This document shows, piece by piece, positions 1 to 5,285 of a stretch of DNA of 9,319 bases. Source of the DNA: GWC2-37-8 sp964485555 (GTDB lineage Bacteria; Patescibacteriota; Minisyncoccia; Moranbacterales; GWC2-37-73); contig CAZAJN010000047.1 in NCBI GenBank assembly GCA_964485555.1, positions 1 through 9,319 of the forward strand. Direction: 5' to 3'. Within the stretch, counting starts at the first letter, position 1. Each line of letters starts with the position of its first letter. The translations under genes and the position numbers were made by a program. Under the pieces are notes generated by a model that was not told where the DNA came from, ran no database searches, and saw nothing but the letters and a program-made list of their open reading frames with translations.

Positions 1-38
1 CCCCCCCGCAACAGTGTTTGGGGGGTTTTTTCTTTTTT
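1..38 (+). terminator. Intrinsic terminator of an upstream gene
   Basis: A run of seven C at 1-7 can pair with six G at 20-25, and AAC at 10-12 can pair with GTT at 16-18 inside the loop. The stem is followed directly by TTTTTTCTTTTTT (26-38). This is a classic rho-independent terminator reading rightward. The gene it serves lies outside the window, and the C-run may continue to the left of position 1. Confidence 0.8.
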
Positions 39-127
39 GATTTAAAAAATAGTCAAACTATTGAGAATAAAAGATTATCAGGTTATGTATTAATAGCTGG
101 TAGTTAAATCTTTAAAGTGCAATTTTT

Positions 128-910
128 ATGCTTGTTTTTACGGCCATCATGCCTCATCCACCGGTAAGCATTTCTGGGATTGGAAATCCGAGGGAACTTG
201 AAGCTCTGGAGAAAACTTTGCATTCGTTTGGTGTGCTAAGGCAGGAGCTTGAAAAGTCTGATCCGGACACCTTGATTGTAATTTCTCCGCACGGGAACTT
301 GAAGCCCTACGCTTTTGTTGTGAATTCCAGCGATCCGCTTGTGGGCTCTTTCGCTAATTTCGGGCTTGATCAGACATATGAATTTGCGAATAACTTTTCT
401 TTTGCCAACAAACTTGCTTATGCGGGAAACATGAACGAAATTCCAGTGGAAATGCAAGATGGATTTCTGGATCACGGATCATTGATACCGCTTTGTCATC
501 TTTTGGAAAATATAAACCCTAAGGTGGTGCATCTTTCTTTTTCGCTCTTGGGATATCAGCAGCAATATGCATATGGTCAGGTGATACGAAATTTGATTGA
601 CAAAGGCGAAGGAGGAAGAGTGGCTGTGGTGGCTAGCGCTGATCTTTCACACAAACTTACGCCATCTTCTCCTGCGGGCTATTCACCTGGCGCTCAAAAA
701 TTTGATCAAGACATCATCCATTTTCTCGGGTCTAATGATGAGGCAAACATGCTCGGACTTCAGCCTGAAGCAACAGCTGAAGCGGCTGAGTGTGGTGTGC
801 GCTCGATTTTAATCTTGCTCGGAATTTTGCATGGAAAAAAATATGAATTCGATTTGCTGAGTTATGAATTTCCGTTCGGAATCGGATACCTGACAGCCAA
901 GCTCGTGTAA
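128..910 (+). CDS. Memo/LigB-like class III extradiol dioxygenase-fold protein
   Basis: A 260-residue protein of the LigB/Memo superfamily, which includes the catalytic subunit of class III extradiol ring-cleavage dioxygenases and the B component of the AmmeMemoRadiSam set. Visible family motifs are MPHPP with His10 near the N terminus, SPHG with His55, LDHGSLIPL with Asp115-His116, SADLSH (Asp172, His175) and a late AAECG (Glu221). The His/Asp/Glu residues are the type that bind a mononuclear metal in this fold. It is close to the usual length of a stand-alone domain, and no AMMECR1 domain is fused. The ATG at 128 starts directly with the first conserved strand; upstream there is only a weak AAAGTG. 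A TTGAGA at 61-66 could be a -35 box but has no good -10 partner. The substrate cannot be inferred: no aromatic-degradation, AMMECR1 or radical-SAM gene is in view. Cytoplasmic; the family call is firm, the activity unknown. Confidence 0.85.
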   Translation: MLVFTAIMPHPPVSISGIGNPRELEALEKTLHSFGVLRQELEKSDPDTLIVISPHGNLKPYAFVVNSSDPLVGSFANFGLDQTYEFANNFSFANKLAYAGNMNEIPVEMQDGFLDHGSLIPLCHLLENINPKVVHLSFSLLGYQQQYAYGQVIRNLIDKGEGGRVAVVASADLSHKLTPSSPAGYSPGAQKFDQDIIHFLGSNDEANMLGLQPEATAEAAECGVRSILILLGILHGKKYEFDLLSYEFPFGIGYLTAKLV

Positions 911-919
911 TTTTTTGAT

Positions 920-949
920 AAAAAATAGCGCCATCATTTTCTGATGGCG
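920..949 (-). terminator. Intrinsic terminator of the 31-aa membrane peptide gene
   Basis: CGCCATCA (929-936) and TGATGGCG (942-949) form a perfect 8-bp stem with a five-base loop. Read on the minus strand the stem is followed by CTATTTTTTA, giving the U-run. On the plus strand the bases after the stem are TGGTTTGG, so the terminator points leftward and serves the small minus-strand gene, although the hairpin also lies 18 bp behind the rightward dioxygenase-like gene. Confidence 0.8.
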
Positions 950-959
950 TGGTTTGGAA

Positions 960-1055
960 TTACATTCCAAATTTCTTAAGAGCGGCCCAAATGATTGTGG
1001 CGGTCACAGCGACAACAAAAAAAGTTGTGATTGTAATCGAGAGAAATCTCATCAT
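960..1055 (-). CDS. 31-residue single-pass membrane peptide, hypothetical
   Basis: A very short gene on the minus strand. The peptide starts MMRFLSIT, continues as an uninterrupted hydrophobic Ile/Thr/Phe/Val/Ala stretch (about residues 4-26) and ends LKKFGM. It therefore looks like one transmembrane helix with short charged ends, probably inserted in the inner membrane. No family is recognised. Support for a real gene comes from its surroundings: a TATAAT promoter 33 bp upstream of the start, the best Shine-Dalgarno in this part of the window (AAGGAGGT, six bases before the first ATG), and an 8-bp hairpin plus U-run 11 bp after the stop. The first of the two tandem ATGs (1055-1053) fits the SD spacing best. 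Alternatives are a leader peptide or a type I toxin-like peptide; nothing visible decides between these. Confidence 0.75.
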   Translation of the reverse strand: MMRFLSITITTFFVVAVTATIIWAALKKFGM

Positions 1056-1060
1056 TGGAA

Positions 1061-1068
1061 ACCTCCTT
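1061..1068 (-). promoter_or_regulatory. Strong Shine-Dalgarno site, small membrane peptide
   Basis: The minus strand reads AAGGAGGT, then six bases, then ATGATG. It is one of only two near-consensus SD sites I see here; most genes in the window have none. It decides the start of the 31-residue peptide. Confidence 0.75.
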
Positions 1069-1087
1069 TTGTGGGGGAACTTTTTTG

Positions 1088-1117
1088 ATTATAGCCTGAT
1101 TTTCAAAACAATGAAAA
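1088..1117 (-). promoter_or_regulatory. Sigma70-type promoter of the small membrane peptide
   Basis: On the minus strand a perfect TATAAT (1093 to 1088) lies 18 bp downstream of TTTTCA (1117 to 1112), a 4/6 match to TTGACA. Expected transcription start is near 1081, which leaves a leader of about 25 bases containing the SD. It is arranged back to back with the RNase H promoter. Confidence 0.6.
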
Positions 1118-1123
1118 TTGAAA

Positions 1124-1152
1124 TTGCCTGGAATGGGAAAAAATGCTAAAAT
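1124..1152 (+). promoter_or_regulatory. Extended -10 promoter of the RNase H gene
   Basis: TTGCCT (1124-1129, 4/6 to consensus), a 17-bp spacer and TAAAAT (1147-1152) preceded by TG one base away (1144-1145), an extended -10. Transcription should begin near 1159, about 23 bases before the ATG at 1182. It points away from the minus-strand promoter at 1088-1117. Confidence 0.55.
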
Positions 1153-1181
1153 TGTAAAGTAATATTTGAAAATAATGCAGT

Positions 1182-1610
1182 ATGGAAAAGATAGTAATAT
1201 TTACGGATGGTGGATCGCGTGGAAATCCAGGACCGGCAGCAGTTGGGGTTTATATTGAAACTTTGAACAAGAAAATCGGTCAATGCATCGGAGTGCGGAC
1301 CAACAATGACGCAGAATATGAAGCGCTCATTTTGGGCCTCCAGAAAGCTAAGCAATTTATTGGAAAAGAAAAAGCTAAAAAAGTGGAGGTAGCTTGCTTT
1401 TTGGATAGCGAATTGGTGGTGAAGCAACTTAATCATGAGTATAAATTGAAAGAACCTCGCATCCAGCAATATTTCATTGAAATCTGGAATCTGATGCTGG
1501 AATATGGAAAAGTGACATTCACTCACATTCCACGCGAGAAGAACAAGGTTGCCGATGCGATGGTGAATGAGGCGCTGGACAATCAATGCAAACAAAACCC
1601 ATTATTATAA
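1182..1610 (+). CDS. rnhA: Type I ribonuclease H (RNase HI family)
   Basis: A 142-residue RNase H-fold protein that would cleave the RNA strand of RNA-DNA hybrids such as R-loops and primers. The catalytic carboxylates are in place: Asp9 in FTDGGSRGNPGP, Glu45 in TNNDAEYEAL, Asp75 in FLDSELVVKQL and Asp125 in REKNKVADAMVNEAL. The TNN-AEY and DSELVV style matches the compact prokaryotic RNase HI-like subgroup rather than the E. coli TTNN-MEL form. Length is normal for a single catalytic domain with no N-terminal hybrid-binding domain. The ATG at 1182 puts the first beta strand at the N terminus; no clear SD precedes it. It appears to be a single-gene unit with its own promoter. Gene symbol given by family. 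Confidence 0.9.
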   Translation: MEKIVIFTDGGSRGNPGPAAVGVYIETLNKKIGQCIGVRTNNDAEYEALILGLQKAKQFIGKEKAKKVEVACFLDSELVVKQLNHEYKLKEPRIQQYFIEIWNLMLEYGKVTFTHIPREKNKVADAMVNEALDNQCKQNPLL

Positions 1611-1623
1611 ATAACAAAACATA

Positions 1624-1737
1624 AAATTTCAAATACCAAACAATTTACAAATTTCAAAAAACAAATAATCAAATTTCCGTTTTAAATGCTTGATTGTTGT
1701 GATTTGTTTGTAATTTGCTATTTGTAGTTTGTGATTT
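1624..1737. repeat. AT-rich imperfect inverted repeat ahead of the adaptor gene
   Basis: The left part (about 1624-1676) is a string of degenerate AAATTTC, AAATACC, AAACAA and CAAATAATCAA units. The right part (about 1685-1737) is built of their complements: TTGATTGTTG, GATTTGTTTG, TAATTTG, CTATTTGTAG. Folded on itself it could make a long imperfect, mostly A-U hairpin ending ten bases before the adaptor ATG. There is no U-run-backed GC stem, so I do not call it a terminator, and I find no convincing promoter in it. Confidence 0.5.
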
Positions 1738-1746
1738 ATCTGTATT

Positions 1747-3048
1747 ATGTCTAAAACAAAAAAGTGGATAATTTGGCTTGTTGTTATCGCTGCTATTGTT
1801 GGCGGAATTGTTTTTTATGTGAAAAGCAAGAAGCCCGTCATCGAATATACGACAGCCGATGCTGTCATGGGAACTTTGACGCAGACCGTTTCTGTGACAG
1901 GTGATTTGTTGGCTGAGAATGAAATCACACTCAATTTCGAGCTTGGCGGAAGAGTTAGCAAGGTTTTTGTGAAGGAAAGTGACCAAGTAGCAGCGGGCGA
2001 CAAGATTGCAACACTTACCGATGCGACACTTCAAAAACAAGTTGACCAAGCCAAGGCTGGACTCGATCAAGCCGTTGCCAATGCTGGAGCAAACAGTGAC
2101 GCTTTGCGGGAAGCAGATGTGGCTGAAGATAATGCGGAAAACACTTTAGATGAAACCAAAGATCTTAATGACAGAAATGTTTCTGCCTCCAAACAGTCTG
2201 TTGAAAATTCTCAAAAATATTTGCAAGACGCGCAAGCTTTGTATGACAGCAGTCCGACAGCTGTAAATAAATTGACTTTAACCACAGCGCAAAATAATCT
2301 TGAGTCGGCAAAAAAGGCATTGAATGTGGCGGAGCAGCAGGCAGTGCTGGCCAAGACTAATGCTGAAAATTCTTTGGAAACAGCCAAGGCGAGAGTTGAG
2401 ACGGTTGAATCTGAATTTGCCAAGAAAGCTCGCAGTGCTCAGGTTGCCAGTGCGCGCGCCGCCTATGATCTATCTCTTATAAACTTGAGCAAAGCAACTT
2501 TGATTTCTCCAGTTAATGGAATCATCACTGAGATCAACAACAAGCCGGGAGAAGTTCTTGGGACGGGTGTGATCAAGGAATCATTTTCGCGTGTGATGTC
2601 ATTGGACATGATCATTGAATCCAAAGTTCCGGAGTCCGATGTGGTGAAAATAAAATTAGGGCAAAAGGCCAAAGTGACATTTGACGCCTTGAATGAAGAA
2701 GATGTTTTTGAAGGAGAAATCATCGAAGTTGATCCGGCCTCAACAACAATCCAGGACGTTGTTTATTACACTATCAAGCTTAAGCTGAACAGTATCGATG
2801 CAAGAATCAAACCCGGCATGAGCACCAACATCGATATCGCGACGGCTCAAAAAGAAAACGTGGTTTCTGTTCCAATGCGCGCAATCAAGACCGAGGACAG
2901 CAAGAAATATGTTGAAATTCTGCAAATAGACAACACAACCAAGAAAGTTTATGTGGAAACCGGAATGCAAGGAGATGAAGGAATGGTTGAGATAAAATCG
3001 GGACTTAGTGGCGGGGAAAAAGTGGTGACGTTTGTGGCGACAAAATAA
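1747..3048 (+). CDS. MacA/YknX-like membrane-fusion (HlyD-family) adaptor
   Basis: A 433-residue periplasmic/extracytoplasmic adaptor subunit of an ABC exporter. A short basic N terminus (MSKTKK) is followed by one transmembrane anchor at about residues 7-25. Next come the first half of the lipoyl/barrel-sandwich domain (around 45-85, with LGGRVSKVFVKESDQVAAGD), a long Ala/Gln/Lys/Glu-rich alpha-helical hairpin (about 90-240), the second lipoyl half (near 250-270, ISPVNGIITEINNKPGEVL), a beta-barrel domain (about 280-365) and a membrane-proximal domain ending FVATK. This is the standard order and length for MacA/YknX-type proteins. It begins the transporter set, but a foreign cassette and an antisense gene now separate it from its ATPase by 1,024 bp. 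The ATG at 1747 has no SD. Substrate unknown; this class moves peptides, lipoproteins, macrolides or siderophores. Confidence 0.88.
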   Translation: MSKTKKWIIWLVVIAAIVGGIVFYVKSKKPVIEYTTADAVMGTLTQTVSVTGDLLAENEITLNFELGGRVSKVFVKESDQVAAGDKIATLTDATLQKQVDQAKAGLDQAVANAGANSDALREADVAEDNAENTLDETKDLNDRNVSASKQSVENSQKYLQDAQALYDSSPTAVNKLTLTTAQNNLESAKKALNVAEQQAVLAKTNAENSLETAKARVETVESEFAKKARSAQVASARAAYDLSLINLSKATLISPVNGIITEINNKPGEVLGTGVIKESFSRVMSLDMIIESKVPESDVVKIKLGQKAKVTFDALNEEDVFEGEIIEVDPASTTIQDVVYYTIKLKLNSIDARIKPGMSTNIDIATAQKENVVSVPMRAIKTEDSKKYVEILQIDNTTKKVYVETGMQGDEGMVEIKSGLSGGEKVVTFVATK

Positions 3049-3055
3049 CGGGCAT

Positions 3056-3084
3056 TGTCATTCCCGACTTGATCGGGAATCCAG
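3056..3084 (+). repeat. REP-like palindrome, left end of GIY-YIG cassette
   Basis: Begins TGTCATTCCC and ends GGGAATCCAG. The core ATTCCCGA (3060-3067) pairs with TCGGGAAT (3073-3080) around a five-base loop. It lies eight bases after the adaptor stop codon. It is the inverted counterpart of 3429-3457 and matches the right arm of the element at 4028-4059 except for two compensating bases. Confidence 0.85.
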
Positions 3085-3110
3085 CCAAGCTTTATATCAC
3101 AAAATTAGAT

Positions 3111-3416
3111 ATGCTGGAAAAATTTTACTACGTATATGTTTTGGCGAGTCACAGAAATGGAACATTATATATTGGTGTAACTGACAATTTAATCAAGCGA
3201 AGCTGGGAACATAAAAATGAAACAGTAGAAAGTTTCACAAAGAAATATAAAGTTAGTAGGCTGGTTTACTATGAAAGTACGAATGATATAAATTCCGCAC
3301 TACTTAGGGAGAAACAGTTGAAAAAATGGAATAGAAAATGGAAACTGGAATTAATTGAAAAAGAAAATCCTGATTGGATAGACTTGGCAGCTGAATATTA
3401 TAAAAAATATAGTTGA
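3111..3416 (+). CDS. Small GIY-YIG endonuclease-domain protein
   Basis: Starting at the ATG at 3111, this is a 101-residue single-domain GIY-YIG protein of the UvrC-N-terminal-like group. Visible signatures are YVYVL (7-11) and LYIGVT (19-24), which form the GIY-YIG pair, then Arg30, a conserved LLREKQLKKW with the probable catalytic Glu67, and EKENPDWIDL near the C terminus. The frame stays open upstream to a TTG at 3069, but that extension would be translated palindrome (IGNPAK...), so I reject it. No SD is visible. The family binds and nicks DNA; this stand-alone type is common near TGTCATTCC-type repeats, which suggests it acts on them. That role is an inference. Confidence 0.88.
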   Translation: MLEKFYYVYVLASHRNGTLYIGVTDNLIKRSWEHKNETVESFTKKYKVSRLVYYESTNDINSALLREKQLKKWNRKWKLELIEKENPDWIDLAAEYYKKYS

Positions 3417-3428
3417 AATTAAGTAGGG

Positions 3429-3457
3429 CTGGATTCCCATTTCCATGGGAATGACAG
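3429..3457 (-). repeat. REP-like palindrome, right end of GIY-YIG cassette
   Basis: Read on the minus strand it begins CTGTCATTCCC and ends GGGAATCCAG. The core ATTCCCAT (3433-3440) pairs with ATGGGAAT (3445-3452). It lies 12 bases after the GIY-YIG stop and is inverted relative to 3056-3084. Compared with that copy, the two inner base pairs differ but both sides have changed together. Confidence 0.85.
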
Positions 3458-3506
3458 GGTTGGCGAGGAGAGAATGATATTGGGAAGGGAGTTGTTATTT
3501 TGAAAT

Positions 3507-3557
3507 AAAAAAGCCCGCGTACTCTTGACTGTGAATTTCACAATCAATTTTCGCGGG
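3507..3557 (-). terminator. Intrinsic terminator of the minus-strand orphan gene
   Basis: On the minus strand CCCGCG and CGCGGG (3552-3557 with 3514-3519) close a hairpin that also contains a second stem, TTGATTGTGAA with TTCACAGTCAA (3537-3547 and 3525-3535, one G-U wobble). It is followed by CTTTTTT (3513 to 3507). The U-run exists only on this strand, so it ends transcription coming from the right. Confidence 0.8.
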
Positions 3558-3569
3558 ATAGGTTCATCT

Positions 3570-3809
3570 CTATTTTGGTGGGAAGTAGGTTATCGATTCG
3601 ATCATTTCGGGTTCAGTCACTATTTCTACATCGCCCTTGCCTTCGCCCCGGCAACCTTTTTGAAGAAAAACAAGTAAGCCATCAAGGGTTATCTCTTTCA
3701 ATATAAATTCCGGCGAAGTGATCCTCTCTCCGGAACACATATTGAAAGATTTGATATTTGCTCCTTTGCAAGTTTTTCCAAGAATCATGCGTATTCTGTA
3801 TAATTGCAT
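3570..3809 (-). CDS. Hypothetical protein, 79 residues, orphan
   Basis: A minus-strand gene of unknown function between the GIY-YIG cassette and the palindrome pair, opposite in direction to the transporter genes. The protein begins MQLYRIRMILGKTC, is small and soluble-looking, has three cysteines (14, 25, 53), a hydrophobic LDGLLVFLQKGC stretch (42-53), and ends MIESITYFPPK. I recognise no family. The start is set by AAAGGAGG five bases before the ATG at 3809. A second in-frame ATG at 3830 has AGGAG seven bases upstream and would add seven residues. The frame is open to an ATG at 3869, but that lies at or before the predicted transcription start and is unlikely. Promoter, SD and terminator together make this a strong independent unit despite the lack of homology. 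Confidence 0.72.
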   Translation of the reverse strand: MQLYRIRMILGKTCKGANIKSFNMCSGERITSPEFILKEITLDGLLVFLQKGCRGEGKGDVEIVTEPEMIESITYFPPK

Positions 3810-3814
3810 AAATT

Positions 3815-3822
3815 CCTCCTTT
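3815..3822 (-). promoter_or_regulatory. Strong Shine-Dalgarno, orphan gene
   Basis: The minus strand reads AAAGGAGG-AATTT-ATG, near-perfect complementarity to the 16S tail with five-base spacing. It favours the start at 3809 over 3830 or 3869. Confidence 0.7.
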
Positions 3823-3872
3823 GGCTTCATTGAGCCACTCCTGTGGATTTTTGCTGCAAGATACGACATTTA

Positions 3873-3901
3873 ATTATACACCCAAATTGATAAAAAGTCA
3901 A
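3873..3901 (-). promoter_or_regulatory. Near-consensus sigma70 promoter, orphan gene
   Basis: TTGACT (3901 to 3896, 5/6), exactly 17 bp of spacer, then TATAAT (3878 to 3873, 6/6). Transcription should start near 3866, giving a leader of about 57 bases to the ATG at 3809. It is the best promoter match in the window. The palindrome pair at 3913-4059 begins just upstream of its -35 box. Confidence 0.75.
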
Positions 3902-3912
3902 TAGCAACATAA

Positions 3913-4059
3913 TGTCATTCCTGCACCCGCTTCTGGCGAGCATAAACTCCGGCAGGAATCTAGGATAAAGCACGATAAATTAAAAATAAAGTTAGGCATT
4001 TATATAATTTGCTGATAATAGAACTAAATCCTGGATTCCGGATCAAGTCCGGAATGACA
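3913..4059. mobile_element. REPIN-like non-autonomous element (two inverted palindromes)
   Basis: A 147-bp unit. The left arm (3913-3966) begins TGTCATTCCTGC and ends GCAGGAATCTAGGAT, with an 8-bp stem (3917-3924 with 3952-3959) enclosing a longer GC-rich loop. The right arm (4028-4059) is the inverted form: ATCCTGGATTCC...GGAATGACA, stem ATTCCGGA/TCCGGAAT. Between them is about 60 bp of AT-rich DNA with no gene. The outer ends, TGTCATTCC and GGAATGACA, are the same as those of the GIY-YIG cassette, so this looks like a gene-less relative that could be acted on in trans. Confidence 0.65.
3980..4008 (+). promoter_or_regulatory. Possible promoter inside the REPIN-like element, toward the ABC ATPase
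   Basis: TTAAAA (3980-3985, 4/6) with a 17-bp spacer to a perfect TATAAT (4003-4008), reading rightward. A transcript starting near 4015 would carry the right-arm hairpin (4028-4059) in its leader, ending 13 bases before the ATPase ATG. The region is very AT-rich, so a chance TATAAT is possible. Confidence 0.4.
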
Positions 4060-4072
4060 AGATGATAAATAA

Positions 4073-4798
4073 ATGATTTTGATCGAAGTAAAAAATCTTT
4101 GCAAAACATATGACAGCGAGGGAGTGAAGACTACCGCGCTTTGTGGCGCAACTTTTTCCATTGAAAAGGGGGAATTTGTTTCAATCATGGGACCTTCCGG
4201 ATCTGGAAAATCGACGCTCATGCAAATCCTGGGCATGCTTGATCGTGCTACTGACGGCGAATATCTTTTTGAAGGAAAAAATGTTTCGCAATTTGAAGAT
4301 GATGAACTGGCAAAACTGCGCAACAAGAAAATCGGTTTTATTTTCCAATCTTTCAATTTGCTGCCCAGAACAAGCGTGTATGAAAATGTGGAACTTCCTT
4401 TGCTATACGATGAAAACCATATTGAAAATCATAATCGCGAAAAAGTTACCAAGGCTTTGGAAGCGGTGGGAATGGGACATCGTCTGAACTATCTTTCAAA
4501 TCAGCTTTCCGGTGGGGAAAAACAGCGTGTTGCAATCGCTCGAGCTTTGGTCAACAACCCCGAAGTTATTTTTGCCGATGAGCCGACAGGAAACTTGGAT
4601 TCCAAATCAGGACTAGCCGTGATGAAGATTTTGCAAGATCTTAACAATCAGGGACACACGGTGATTTTGGTCACACATGAAACATACACCGCTCAGCATG
4701 CTAAGAGAATCTTGAACATGAAAGATGGAGAGCTTATTTCCGATTATCCAGTGAAAGACAGATTGATAGCAGATGGCGAAGGGGAATTGTTGAAATAG
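4073..4798 (+). CDS. ABC transporter ATPase, MacB/LolD/YknY-type
   Basis: A 241-residue nucleotide-binding subunit that would drive the export complex from the cytoplasmic side. All ABC motifs are present in order: Walker A GPSGSGKS (40-47), Q-loop Gln92 in FIFQSFNLLP, signature LSGGE (145-149), Walker B VIFADE (165-170) with catalytic Glu170, D-loop NLDS, and switch His202 in VTHE. The YDSEGVKTTAL start and FNLLPRTSVYENVELPL belong to the MacB/LolD/FtsE-like class. It is separate from its permease, as in Bacillus YknY/YknZ, rather than fused as in E. coli MacB. The ATG at 4073 has no SD and sits 13 bases after the REPIN-like right arm. Its adaptor partner lies about 1 kb upstream and its permease about 0.5 kb downstream. 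Confidence 0.93.
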   Translation: MILIEVKNLCKTYDSEGVKTTALCGATFSIEKGEFVSIMGPSGSGKSTLMQILGMLDRATDGEYLFEGKNVSQFEDDELAKLRNKKIGFIFQSFNLLPRTSVYENVELPLLYDENHIENHNREKVTKALEAVGMGHRLNYLSNQLSGGEKQRVAIARALVNNPEVIFADEPTGNLDSKSGLAVMKILQDLNNQGHTVILVTHETYTAQHAKRILNMKDGELISDYPVKDRLIADGEGELLK

Positions 4799-4802
4799 GC
4801 GA

Positions 4803-4839
4803 CCCGAATGACTCGAATCTGCACCCGAATGATTCGAAT
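4803..4839 (+). repeat. Left repeat of the GxxExxY cassette, two direct copies
   Basis: CCCGAATGACTCGAAT (4803-4818) and CCCGAATGATTCGAAT (4824-4839) are direct repeats at a 21-bp period with one mismatch. They start four bases after the ATPase stop codon. Their reverse complement reappears at 5257-5272 on the other side of the GxxExxY gene. Confidence 0.75.
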
Positions 4840-4856
4840 GAATAAAATGCAAAATT

Positions 4857-5285
4857 ATGCATCTTGTTAAAAATAAAAATAAAAATATATATCATCCAGA
4901 ATTATCCTATGAGATTACAGGGATTTTTTATAAAGTACATAATGAGTTAGGTAGGTTTAAGTTAGAAAGACAATACTGTGATTTATTTGAAAGGTATCTT
5001 AATTTAGAAAAATATAATTATCAAAGAGAAAGGGATTTGAAAAATATTTATAAGGAATTGGAATTTAGTGGAAATATTCCAGATTTCATAATAGAAGAGA
5101 AGATAATTGTAGATTTTAAAGCGAAGAAATTTGTGACTAAAGAAGATTACTTTCAGATGATGCGTTATTTGGAATTCGCACATTTACCTCTGGGTATGAT
5201 AGTGAATTTTAGATCGACATATTTAAAACCTCAGAGAGTTATTAATAAGGAATTCCATTCGAGTCATTCGAATGATAATTCGTAA
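4857..5285 (+). CDS. GxxExxY protein (PD-(D/E)XK-like nuclease fold)
   Basis: A 142-residue protein of the GxxExxY family. The naming motif is at Gly32, Glu37 and Tyr40 in VHNELGRFKLERQY. A nuclease-like core follows: Asp76 in IPDFIIEEK, Asp86 and Lys88 in VDFKAK, and Gln100 in FQMMRYLEF, the order expected for a PD-(D/E)XK active site, then the family-typical LPLGMIVNF (110-118). The N terminus holds a KNKNKN run encoded by a tandem AAAAAT repeat. The last nine residues (HSSHSNDNS) are translated from the flanking repeat, and the stop at 5283 lies 19 bases before the likely permease ATG. No SD is visible. The family has no proven function; a nuclease role is inferred from the fold residues. 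The operon position says nothing about transport; it appears to be an insertion. Confidence 0.85.
   Translation: MHLVKNKNKNIYHPELSYEITGIFYKVHNELGRFKLERQYCDLFERYLNLEKYNYQRERDLKNIYKELEFSGNIPDFIIEEKIIVDFKAKKFVTKEDYFQMMRYLEFAHLPLGMIVNFRSTYLKPQRVINKEFHSSHSNDNS

Larger units (their letters stand above)
3056..3457 (+). mobile_element. Cassette: GIY-YIG gene bounded by inverted palindromes
   Basis: About 402 bp made of a left palindrome (3056-3084), a GIY-YIG gene (3111-3416) and a right palindrome in inverted orientation (3429-3457). The outer ends read TGTCATTCC and GGAATGACA. The gene is noticeably more A-rich than the adaptor and ATPase around it. By analogy with REP elements tied to a nuclease, the cassette looks like a self-contained repeat-plus-endonuclease unit. 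Mobility is inferred from this structure; no target-site duplication is obvious. Confidence 0.6.

Noticed and set aside
949..1149. Plus-strand frame of 66 codons between the dioxygenase-like and RNase H genes
   Set aside because: It runs through the minus-strand peptide gene and both promoters, starts inside the terminator stem and has no SD or recognisable product.
1146..1595. Minus-strand frame of 149 codons opposite the RNase H gene
   Set aside because: Antisense shadow of a gene with all catalytic residues intact; its own protein resembles nothing.
3069..3110. Upstream TTG start extending the GIY-YIG protein by 14 residues
   Set aside because: The extra residues are encoded by the palindrome and spacer, whereas the family normally begins a few residues before YYVYVL.
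3810..3869. Longer start (ATG at 3869) for the orphan minus-strand gene
   Set aside because: It lies three bases beyond the TATAAT, at or before the predicted transcription start, while two later ATGs have good SD sites.
4024..4356. Minus-strand open frame of 110 codons over the ATPase start, ending in CHSGLDPESRI
   Set aside because: It is antisense to a clear ABC ATPase, and its tail is the translation of the TGTCATTCC palindrome, a common source of false gene calls.
4868..4890. AAAAAT triple repeat at the start of the GxxExxY gene as a phase-variation switch
   Set aside because: The unit is six bases, so slippage keeps the reading frame and would only change the number of Lys-Asn pairs.
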